Positions 22,601-32,508 of a stretch of 64,000 bases of DNA are shown here, one piece after another (position 1 is the first letter of the stretch; every line of letters begins with the position of its first letter). Below the pieces are notes generated by a model. That model was not told the DNA's origin. It saw nothing but the letters and a program-made list of their open reading frames with translations, and did no database searches. The translations under genes were made by a program, and so were the position numbers. Source of the stretch: Aphanomyces cochlioides (Eukaryota > Oomycota > Saprolegniomycetes > Saprolegniales > Verrucalvaceae); contig JAHQRK010000023.1 of assembly GCA_019828595.1 (NCBI GenBank), positions 372,001 to 436,000 on the forward strand, in the 5' to 3' direction.

Positions 22601-24699
22601 TTGAGCTGGTATAAGAAAGCAGACTTTGCCAAGTTGCTCCATGTTTTGTTGCTCGACGAAATTGGGATTTTCAATCAATTCGTGCTCACAGAGGATAAAG
22701 AATCGCGCAATACGTTCATGAACATCCATGGCAATGGCATGATGGCGACCACCACCGCGATAATTTTGCAGCGTGAAGTCATTGCGAATCATACGGGCTC
22801 GATTCCAAAAAAATTGGTACAGCTACAAATGAGGCACATTTAGAGATAAGATCAACGGAGATGCGTACATCCAAGAAGTCAGGCACACGAGGTGGATTGA
22901 ATCGATTGTCAATGCCCCTCTTGTCCAAATCGATAATGTTTTGCTCCAAATGTAATTGTGTTTTCCGAAGTACCCTAGACGAGCAATAGTATTAAACCCT
23001 ATGAATTGGCCATAGCATACCCGAGTGGACGAATTTCCGAAGGTATATCTAGCTTGTGCGACGCGGCTGCTCGCTGGAATCGTTTGATTATGAATGCTTC
23101 TTCTGGTTTGCCTTTTTCAAATGTACTCAAATCATCAAAACGGATTTGTTCCTCTCGTTCTTTCGGACTACACATGTCAATGCAGAGACCATCGATATTG
23201 ACTGCATTGGACAAATCAGCTTTCTCGAGCTCGGATTCTTGAAGTAAGCTAGAACCTTGATTTGTCGGGGATGGTTCCGGAGACGACATGGGCATGGACG
23301 ACTCTTGCAATGGTTTTGGTGGTAATCGACGAGGGGGTTGCTTTCTCTCTGGCTTTGAGCCAGTTCCTTCCGACTGACTTCCCTTACCACCGAAGGAAGT
23401 CTTCTCCGGTGGTCCTGACGATTGCGACTTTTCAGATGTGGCCCTCGCCTTGCCAAACGAAGCATTATTGCTACTTCCAAACGTAGTAGCGGCAGAACCA
23501 AAGGAAGTGACACTATCACCGAACGCAGGGGCACTAGAAGAGCTCCCAAACACAGTCTTGGCAGGTGTGCCGCTGGCGGCCGTTGAAGATTTGCCAAATG
23601 TAGTGCCTGAAGAACCGAATGTTGTAGAAGGTGCAGCACCAGAGGGGCCAAATGTTGTCGTGGGTGCTGAAGTGTTTAAAGTTGAAGCTCCAAAGACAGG
23701 TGGCTTTCCAGCCTTGTCACCAAGCGTGGCCGAAGGAGCGGACGAGCCAAATGAAGTGGTAGGAGCTGAAGAGCCAAATGTTGTGGTCGGTGCAGAAGAA
23801 CCAAATGTTGTGGTCGGCGCAGAAGAACCAAATGTTGTCGATGCAGCCGAGGATCCGAAGGTAGTTGGAGGTGCTGAAGAGCCAAATGCTGTCGTCGATC
23901 CTGAAGCTCCAAAAGTGGTGGATGATCCTGAGCCTCCAAATGTAGTGGAGGGTGCTGAAGAGCCGAGTGTAGTTGATGCTGTAGATGAGCCTAAGCCAAA
24001 CGTTGTCGATGTTGAGGCGCCAAACGTAGTTGATGGAGCGGATGAACCAAAGGTTGTCGATGGGGCTGAAGAGCCAAATGTAGTGTTGGATGGCACAGCC
24101 GCTGACCCAATGGTGGAGGTCGATGACGAGGAAACAGTACTGCCGAATGTTGTCGATGGTGCAGAGGGAATTATCGAGCTCGAGCCAAAGGTAGTTGGGG
24201 CAGAGCTGAAAGGTGTAGATGATGGTTGAGTAGAAGCACCAAACGCTGTGGTGGCACCAAATGTCGAAGTTGCCGCTCTAAACGGCGCTGTGTTGGAAGA
24301 GGAGCCACCAAAGCTTGGTGGTGGGGCAGGGGACATCGTGGAATCACCAAACGATGTAGCGCCAAATGCTGGAGTAGATGTAGACCCAAACGTCGTGGAT
24401 GTTGCCCCGAATGGAGCTGGATTTGTCGCACCAAATGTTGTTGATGTAGAAGTGCTTCCTAGTGAGCCACTTCCAAATGAGGTCGAAGGCAAGCTTCCAA
24501 ACGTGGTGGACTTTCCAAATGCTGGGGTCGTTGAAGAAGATCCGAACGTTGTTGATCCAAATCCTCCTGTGGATTGTCCAAATGGAGCAGACGATGACAC
24601 GCCAAATCCAGATGACGAAGGTGTCGACGTCGATCCAAACGAGGAAGAAAATCCACCACCGAAAGGCGGCGCGGCACCTCCGCTTCCCGCTGCGTTCAT
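19680..24699 (-). CDS. SAC3/GANP-family mRNA export protein with FG-repeat N-terminus
   Basis: ATG 24699 opens MNAAGSGGAAPPFGGGF. Residues to about 400 are nucleoporin-like repeats with dozens of TTFGSS units (22999-24699). They are followed by the SAC3 signature LCIDMCSPKEREEQ and, across introns, by LYQFFWNRARMIRNDFTLQN, VHERIARFFILCEHELIENP and SLQDFYDDARLRGDETSPFE, the conserved SAC3/GANP PCI core. A basic/acidic coiled coil (EEATKKRLQEQNERVEAEKK) lies at 21150-21700. An intron near 21041-21091 joins it to a further 450-residue region ending KFVAMLEDMLSN at 19680. GANP/Sac3 scaffolds the TREX-2 complex that couples transcription to mRNA export at nuclear pores; the FG repeats would mediate pore docking, as in vertebrate GANP. 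A Harbinger element lies 125 bases upstream of the start codon. Confidence 0.9.
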
Positions 24700-24963
24700 G
24701 AAATCGACCACTGAAATAAATTGATTGGATAAAAATTAATTATTTTGATCCAATCTATTTATTTTATTTTTGAAAGAAATTTTTTAACATTGGGGTTGAA
24801 GGGGTTAAGCAGTTACATCAGTTAGAGCATCTCCAACGGCAGTTGCTATCGTATTTTTATTTGGACTAGGAATAAAAATAGCGAATAGAATAGCAATCGA
24901 TCTCCCCACCAATCGATTTCTATTCAGTTGCTGTTTCTTCGTTTTTACATTGCATTTTCCATC

Positions 24964-26221
24964 ATGGATCCAACAATCCTCGAGTGGTTTCTCGACGACT
25001 CAAGTGTTGATGCGCTACCAGCGATACTACAGCAGCCACGACGTCTTGGATCTCAGCCTGGTCGTGCAGCCAATTTGGACAGACAAACAACCCTTGTGCC
25101 ATGCCAACATAATGCGTGATTATCTCGGTCCAGCACCGGTCTACAATGAAAACGTCTTTCGGCGTCGCTTTGGACTACCCAAACAAGTGTTTCGTCGAGT
25201 ATGCAATGACGTAGCAACACACGACACCTGGTTCGAGCGAAAAGCGGATACCACGGGTAAGCTCAGTGCTTCCAAAGAGCAAAAGGTTACTGCAGCTCTA
25301 CGAATGCTTGGATATGGAATAGCTGCCGATGCAACGGACGAATATTGCCGATTATCCGAGTCGACAGCCATGTTGTGCTTGAAACGCATTACTAAAGCTG
25401 TTGTTGAAATTTACGAGGGCGAATATTTGCGCACACCAAGTCCCGATGACACTGAAACAATTCTCAAGATGAACACGGAGCGTGGCTTTCCTGGAATGCT
25501 GGGATCTCTCGATTGCATGCATTGGTTTTGGGATAAATGCCCTCGTGCGTGGTCTGGGCAAATTACAGGAAAAGGTGGTAAGCCTTCTTTAGTTCTCGAG
25601 GCTGTAGCAACTCAAGACCTTTGGATATGGCACTGCTATTTCGGTTGCGCTGGCAGTTGCAATGACATCAATATCCTTAATCGTTCGCCTCTATTTCAAA
25701 GGCTATACAATGGCGAGGTATTGTGCGCGCCGTATACAATGAATGGTACCGAGCGATGCACACCGTACTACTTGGTTGACGGCATTTACCCTGAATGGAC
25801 AGTGTTTGTAAAGTCCCTTTCAAACCCCGATACGTTGAAAAAGCAATTCTTTTGTCGATTGCAAGAAGCGTGTCGAAAGGATGTTGAAAGTGCGTTCGGT
25901 GTGCTCCAAGGCAGATGGCATATTTTGGCAAGACCCAGCAAGTTATGGTTCCAAAAAGACATGTCGATTGTGATGAGAGCTTGTGTTGTTATGCACAACA
26001 TGGTCATACAATACGACGCCTCCTTCGGCAATCCACAAGAAGTCCTTCACCCACCAGAGGATTGTATTCCATTTGTTCCATGCGACATCGATTTGCTTGC
26101 TACAAATATGGCGCGAGTGCGTGATAGCAATGGTTTTCATGCCCTTCGAAATGATATTATTGAGCACCTTTGGCAAATGAACGGACAATCGTTTTTACCA
26201 ACAGAGAGCACATCACAATAA
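24964..26221 (+). CDS. PIF/Harbinger transposase (DDE_Tnp_4 type)
   Basis: The main frame runs from ATG 25010 to TAA at 26221. The catalytic triad appears as GMLGSLDCMHW (D), GSCNDINIL (D) and CRKDVESAFGVLQGRW (E), typical of PIF/Harbinger nucleases. The N-terminus MDPTILEWFLDDSSVDALPA, which fits the family, is in another frame starting at ATG 24964. Either a one-base indel lies between about 25010 and 25090 or translation begins at 25010 on a shortened protein. The transposase is expected to need the Myb-like partner encoded by the convergent gene for nuclear import and DNA binding. Confidence 0.88.
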
Positions 26222-26247
26222 AAGAATGAACACATTGCTTTATAACA

Positions 26248-26925
26248 TTAATCATCTTTTCGTGAACGCTTTGCCATGTAGTCATCTTTTAGCTGTTTGA
26301 AGATTGGTTCATCATTGGTATCGTTTGTTTTTAACATCATTTGAAGCAGCATATAGTCACCAAACAAGCGATTCTTTTCCTCTTGTGCCTGCACGAGAGC
26401 TTTGAGAGCTTTGTCTGTTGTAGACGATTCACTCGACTTCCGTTTTGCTTGTTTAGTTCCTATTGGGCGCGGTAATTCTGGCTCAACGTCTTCTTGATTA
26501 TTCTCGCCAGGCACGCGGTCGTGTTGATGTTCTTTTTCTGCTAAAGCAAACTGCCATTTTGGGGAAAAACTCAATGTTCGCCACACTGCCTCGTGCTGAA
26601 ACACTTCATGCTCCAGCTGCAAGTAGAGCGCAAGTGCACCCTGCATTGAATCTTCAGCGGTCTTGCCGCTTTCGTGCCTGGAATTGACTTGTGCGACATA
26701 ACCAGCAAACTCTTGGACCGCACGATTCAATATCGCCCACCGATTCTTGACCGCTTGCACTGATCTTGCTTCGCCACAGCCAGAAGCCACCCAGTGAGCG
26801 TGTATACTTGACCAAAATGAATCGGATGTCTGGTCGTCACCTTTGGTTGAGTCTTCTGACGTGCAGACCCAAGAGCGTGCAAGCTGATTGTCTTCACTGC
26901 TCATCCACTTGGAGCCTTTGCCCAT
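26248..26925 (-). CDS. Myb/SANT-like Harbinger accessory protein
   Basis: A 225-residue protein from ATG 26925 with an N-terminal trihelix/Myb-like region (SKWMSSEDNQLARSWVCTSE, then SVQAVKNRWAILNRAVQEFA) and a charged C-terminal helix (KALVQAQEEKNRLFGDYMLL). This is the standard second gene of PIF/Harbinger elements, whose product binds transposon ends and recruits the transposase. Its stop lies 27 bases from the transposase stop, convergent. The frame is intact. Confidence 0.85.
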   Translation of the reverse strand: MGKGSKWMSSEDNQLARSWVCTSEDSTKGDDQTSDSFWSSIHAHWVASGCGEARSVQAVKNRWAILNRAVQEFAGYVAQVNSRHESGKTAEDSMQGALALYLQLEHEVFQHEAVWRTLSFSPKWQFALAEKEHQHDRVPGENNQEDVEPELPRPIGTKQAKRKSSESSTTDKALKALVQAQEEKNRLFGDYMLLQMMLKTNDTNDEPIFKQLKDDYMAKRSRKDD

Positions 26926-27070
26926 GATTGTCGAAATAGAAATGACTGGTTCGGGTTTCTATTTTCGAGCCAAATAGAAACTCAGGGGCAAAAAAATAGA
27001 AATAGAAACTACCGTTGGAGGAAATTTTCTCTATTTATAGCAATAGCAACTACCGCTGGAGATGTTCTTA

Positions 27071-28234
27071 GTACGAGGCAAATTCGGAAGTCGAATTCTT
27101 TGAGTTGGGAGCGGATATCATTGACCAGCAAGTCGTAGGCCTTGGAGATATTGTGGAATGTTGGAGACTTGTCCAAAAATCGATCCAGACATCCATGAAC
27201 AATCTCGGCCGCTCGTGGTAGACGAAGTAGCCAAGTTGGAGCTTTCCATGATCCAGAGCCATGGCGCAATGTTTGACGCTTTGTGATGATACGACAAGCC
27301 ACGTGGTCAGCCTGTGGAACGTGTGGCATGTGCGTCGCCTTCCAATGACGAAGACCCGCCAAGGTGGACGAACAAAAGATGTAGTCGAGTCGGTTGGTGA
27401 GTGTGGGACTTGTGAAGGCTCGTGCCACGGGGTTTTGACGGCGAAACAGATCCACCAGAGACAAACTGTGCATCCATTGTTCCAGTTGAAGGGTGCCGGC
27501 CATGGTGGAGGTACTGGGTCTCAACGAATCCAAATCTTTGTTGAGAGTGCAGTTGAAATCTCCTCCAACAATGTGGAGCGCATGTGGAGGAAAGTCGCGT
27601 GGCAATTCTTCGAAGTAACTTGCTCGTTCTTGGAAGGCTGCCGGCGCATAGATATTGTGGAGAACGACTGTCAGTGGACCCAGAGTACATCGCACTTGTA
27701 GATAACGACCACGAAGCACTGGGTTGTCATGAGGGACTTGAGTGGCGTTCTTCAAAGGAGAGTGAGGATGTATCAACGTAGCCAGACCTCCAGTGGCTGG
27801 CGACGTGGATACTTCAGGGTAAATAGGCTCTTCAAAGAACAAAGAGCCTTCGTGGTTTGTGATGCGTTGCCAATGGAACGCAACACGGTCGTGGAGACTT
27901 GGCGTGCGGAAACGGGTTTCTTGGATAAAGGAAACGTCGTGAACACTTGATAGTTTGTCGAGGATGTACCGATGACTGTTGGAGAAGCCATTGGTGTTGA
28001 GGGAGATGATTTGTGGGTCCCAGTCCACGAGTTCAGTTGGGACATCGGAGAAGTTGTTGTCACTCATCACGAGTACAGATGAAAATGAGTAGAATGGAGG
28101 GGTCAGAGGGGAGGTTGAAATGGATTGAAGCAGGGGATAGAAGCCTTAGAGTTGATCGTCCTCCAAATCGAGGGGATCAATTTCGTCGGCGTTCATGGAG
28201 TAGTGAGCTTTGCTGCAGAGCTCGTCGATGTGGT
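27071..28234 (-). pseudogene. LINE fragment C: endonuclease part of ORF2
   Basis: The block 27093-28234 is nearly identical to 31456-32597 of LINE copy A at a constant offset of 4363 bases. It covers the last codons of ORF1, the ORF1-ORF2 gap and the whole AP endonuclease domain from ATG 28067 (GGDFN, RLDYIF and ADHVAC motifs). It is cut off at 27093 before the reverse transcriptase and joined to CTTCCGAATTTGCCTCGTAC (read on minus), the same 20 bases that mark the 5' side of copy A. On the other side it abuts the 3' end of copy A directly. Confidence 0.88.
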
Positions 28235-31200
28235 TAAATGAGTTGTATTAACCTTATTTTTGAGCAAAGGCCCTAATGACTTACTAATTTGCCTCGTACT
28301 CTATAAATAGAACTTGGAAAACAGAATAAGGCAAAGTGGTCATTGAACAGGAGATGAAGTGAGTGAGCCGTCAGCTCACTCATGAAACGACGCTGTTAGG
28401 AATGATGTGTTGACGTAACCAGGGGTCCGAAGATAGATGCTTGAGCACATTGAATACCTTGGTGTATCCCTTCTTGAGAGGGAGATCAACCAGGAGCTGT
28501 TGTAGATGTAGCTTGATCAAAGAGGCAGCATGAATGGCAACTTCCATCGGACTCTTCGCTGTGAGGTCGGGTCGAAAGGTGCGATCGGCACGTTGGAGCC
28601 ATATTTGATAATACACGCAGGCTCGGACAATCGGCCAGATCTTCAGATAGCCACGGATGTAGTATCCATCGGACGGCTTGGGCGTCTCGTAGAACATTTC
28701 CAGACACGTTGACGGAAAGGAACACTCGAGCAGTCGCTGGATCGCCTTGAAGAAATACCAAACAGATTGACCATATCCACAAGAGAACAGGAAATGCTCG
28801 TACGTCTCATTGACACGACAGAAGACACACGTCGGCTTGGGGTCTTGGTACTGAAACAGATATTGCATGGCGTTGGCGCGGAGAAGGGTCTTGAAAATGA
28901 ACTCTCCATATCGAGGGAGAATGTGGTCGGGTTGGAGGAAGGCGGCAAGTTGGGTAAGGCGCTTGGGGTCTTCGTAAAAGTTGGATGGCAGGTTGAGATG
29001 CTTGGTAGGAAGAATGGACGAGCTGACAGCTGGAGAAGCTCTGACCTTAGCCGATTTCGAAGTCGCAAGCGCCAACAAGATCGGACTCGAGTCAGGGTGA
29101 ATCATCCAGTGCCATTCCATCCATTCAGAGCTTGGCGTCGGCAAGTGGAACACGGGGGCATCCTCTTCAGAAACAATCTCAAACAATCGTGATAACTTGG
29201 TCCCCAAGATTGAGATCCATTGTTTCATTGGAGGGACAAAATTGGCTTGGCGGCAGGCACGGTTGATTTTGTCGAACAAGATCGAAGCTGGCCAAACTCG
29301 CTGACACGGAGTCAACAAATGCGACAACTTCGTGATGTGAAGCGAAGCCAATACATTGGCTTGGTCTTGCGTCGATGTAGAGCACTGATCGTATAGGTCT
29401 TCGAGTCCAGGCAGATACGAGTTGTGCCAAAGGGGAACATCCAAAGATGAGATATGATTTGGACAGCCGTACGGAGTCCAGCGGGATTCAAACCAGCTAC
29501 TCAATAAGGCTTTCCACATTGGAGTGATATTGGGATTCTTGTACAGTTGTCTGATGAATGTAGAAGAGCCATTTGCCAAGAGGAGATCTCGGGGGGAACC
29601 CCATGGATGAAAAGCCTTCTCGAGGAGAGTATAGCCCGGCGTAATCCAGGCGGACATGGCAGACTTGCGGGGTGGGGTGGTGATGGCTTGAATGCATCTG
29701 ATCATGACAGAGCGGTTGTGTTGTTGCCATAAAGCAAGTGCATGGTGCAGGCCTAAGCCACCGGACTTCTTCGGCATGAATATGATCTCCTTTTTGATCA
29801 AACGGAGGCCATGGACAGAGGAGGATGGGTTGATTTCTTCACCATGCATAAATTGAAGCATGGCCTTGTCGATCTTTTTGGCCAGGTCTTTGTCGGCAGG
29901 GACAAAAGTCAGTTGGTATCATAACACAGGCAGACATATGCTGTGCAGGATAGTGACTTTTCCGGCCATGGTTCGAGCCTTGTAGAGCCACAAAGACAAG
30001 CGAGCCACAAACTTCTCAAACACGTAATTGAAACGTGCCAATGGAGAGAGATTGGGCGCAACCAAGATACCAAGAGCCTTCACGGGACTGTCGGAAGTAA
30101 CTTGTAGTGAGGCAAGGTTCCCATTCAACTGGCTGTAGGTCAGAATTTGGGTCTTGTCTACGTTGAGTCGGAAACCAGACGTGTCGCAAAAGGTTTGAAC
30201 CAATGCAAGCTGCCGGTGGAGGCACGTCTCATTTGCCGCATAGAGTTGCGAGTCGTCGGCAAAGTAACTCCCAGTGTGGTAGCGATCCCCACACTTGATG
30301 CCATAGTTGGAGTGTTGCCGTAGGAGTTGGCACATCGGTTCCAAAGCGATCACAAACAGAAGTGGCGACAGTGGATCACCTTGCAACACACCGCGTGAGA
30401 TGTGAACTGGCTTGGACAAGAAGCCGTTCACCAAGATGCGAGACTTGCGGCCCGAGTACAGTACGCGAACCATGTCAACAAAGGTTTCGGGAAAGCCATA
30501 GTGACGGAGGACGCGGAGCAAGTACGCGTGGTCCACGCGATGAAAAGCTTTATTAAAGTCAAGCAGTGCCACCATCGAGGACGGACTGTGTAGTTTGATG
30601 TGGTGCAGCATGTCATCCAGTCGTGCAATATTGGTTTGGATATTGCTTCGACGGATAAAGCCTTGCTGGTCCGGGTGGATGATGTGTCGAATGTGGCAGT
30701 CGATAAGCCAGAATACTCGTCAGGATTTTCACATCCGTGTTGAGTAGGCTAATGGGCCGATAGTTCTTGGCTTGTGACTTGGGGCCTTTCTTGTGCAGCA
30801 ACACCAGCGTACTGACAAGTTGCATGGGAGTCAAGCGAGGGTGAGAATGGAGCTGGTGTGTGAATAGCAGCTCCAACACCAACGACCACTTGTGAGGTGC
30901 AAGTTTGAGGACTTCGAATGGCAGAGCGTTGGGACCTGGCGCTGAGTTCGAACTGCTGTGTCGAATAGCATGATAGAACTCGTTGGCGCGCAAGGGAGCC
31001 GACAGCTCTTTCTGGGCTTGCTCTGGCAGTTGCTTGTGTCGAGTCAATGGGGTCAGAAATGACGACACTTCGTCTCCAGATCGCTGCACCTCGGGAGCTG
31101 CAAACAAGTTCTTGTAGTAGTCGACCAGGACGTCAGACATGCCTTGTTGATTGGAGACAACATTTCCATTGACATCCACCAACTCTTTGAAGACTGTCTT

Positions 31201-31363
31201 CTTCAAGGGGGTAGGGACAGGGGACATGAAGTGGAACTTGGACGAGCGCTCTGCTTTGTACAAGTGAAGTTGGAACGCCTGGTCTTGACGAAACTGCTTG
31301 TCTCGATCTTGCAGCTCGTGAATTTGCTTTTGAAGGTCTCGCACTCGATCCACCAGCACTGAA
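28231..31363. repeat. Left arm of a 3.13 kb inverted repeat
   Basis: This arm is the 3' three kilobases of LINE copy A. It is the reverse complement of 35632-38764: paired coordinates sum to 66995 at every ORF boundary, so no indels separate them. In the parts compared by eye I saw about four substitutions. The arms are separated by 4.27 kb. Confidence 0.93.
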
Positions 31364-32430
31364 TCTTGACGCATGTTGGGGACTTGCAAAAGCGAAGCGA
31401 TCTCGACAGCTAACTTCTTCAACGGCAGACGTTGTTTCTCCAATCGTTGAGAATGGAATTCTTTGAGTTGGGAGCGGATATCATTGACCAGCATGTCGTA
31501 GGCCTCGGAGATATTGTGGAATGTTGGAGACTTGTCCAAAAATCGATCCAGACATCCATGAACAATCTCGGCCGCTCGTGGTAGACGAAGTAGCCAAGTT
31601 GGAGCTTTCCATGATCCAGAGCCATGGCGCAATGTTTGACGCTTTGTGATGATACGACAAGCCACGTGGTCAGCCTGTGGAACGTGTGGCATGTGCGTCG
31701 CCTTCCAATGACGAAGACCCGCCAAGGTGGACGAACAAAAGATGTAGTCGAGTCGGTTGGTGAGTGTGGGACTTGTGAAGGCTCGTGCCACGGGGTTTTG
31801 ACGGCGAAACAGATCCACCAGAGACAAACTGTGCATCCATTGTTCCAGTTGAAGGGTGCCGGCCATGGTGGAGGTACTGGGTCTCAACGAATCCAAATCT
31901 TTGTTGAGAGTGCAGTTGAAATCTCCTCCAACAATGTGGAGCGCATGTGGAGGAAAGTCGCGTGGCAATTCTTCGAAGTAACTTGCTCGTTCTTGGAAGG
32001 CTGCCGGCGCATAGATATTGTGGAGAACGACTGTCAGTGGACCCAGAGTACATCGCACTTGTAGATAACGACCACGAAGCACTGGGTTGTCATGAGGGAC
32101 TTGAGTGGCGTTCTTCAAAGGAGAGTGAGGATGTATCAACGTAGCCAGACCTCCAGTGGCTGGCGACGTGGATACTTCAGGGTAAATAGGCTCTTCAAAG
32201 AACAAAGAGCCTTCGTGGTTTGTGATGCGTTGCCAATGGAACGCAACACGGTCGTGGAGACTTGGCGTGCGGAAACGGGTTTCTTGGATAAAGGAAACGT
32301 CGTGAACACTTGATAGTTTGTCGAGGATGTACCGATGACTGTTGGAGAAGCCATTGGTGTTGAGGGAGATGATTTGTGGGTCCCAGTCCACGAGTTCAGT
32401 TGGGACATCGGAGAAGTTGTTGTCACTCAT
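28380..32430 (-). pseudogene. LINE ORF2 of copy A: AP endonuclease plus reverse transcriptase, broken
   Basis: ATG 32430 opens MSDNNFSDVPTELVDWDPQI. The endonuclease occupies about residues 15-260 (QETRFRT, GGDFNCTL, NRLDYIF, ADHVAC). The reverse transcriptase follows, with NYRPISLLN, LLDFNKAFHRVDH, GVLQGDPLSPLLF and the catalytic YFADDSQL. A one-base frameshift lies near 30690 between LAYRL and the IHPDQQGF segment, and an in-frame TGA near 29917 follows ICLPVL. The last 490 residues include a CVFCRVNETYEHFLFSCGYG zinc-binding motif of the zf-RVT type and end at 28380. The three open pieces (606, 230 and 493 residues) are therefore one dead ORF2. Confidence 0.9.
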
Positions 32431-32508
32431 CACGAGTACAGATGAAAATGAGTAGAATGGAGGGGTCAGAGGGGAGGTTGAAATGGATTGAAGCAGGGGA
32501 TAGAAGCC

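Larger units (their letters stand above)
24825..27067 (+). mobile_element. PIF/Harbinger DNA transposon, nearly complete (copy 1)
   Basis: The 2243-bp element has terminal inverted repeats (left GAGCATCTCCAACGGCAGTT, right end complement GAACATCTCCAGCGGTAGTT) matching over about 27 bases. It is flanked by the 3-bp direct repeat TTA (24822-24824 and 27068-27070), as expected for PIF/Harbinger. It carries the two standard genes: a DDE transposase on plus and a Myb/SANT-like protein on minus, convergent. The right flank enters LINE-derived DNA, the left flank the SAC3/GANP 5' region. Confidence 0.93.

Noticed and set aside
23438..24229. Long plus-strand frame (263 residues, EEPNVV repeats)
   Set aside because: It is antisense to the FG repeats of SAC3/GANP and mirrors their codon periodicity.
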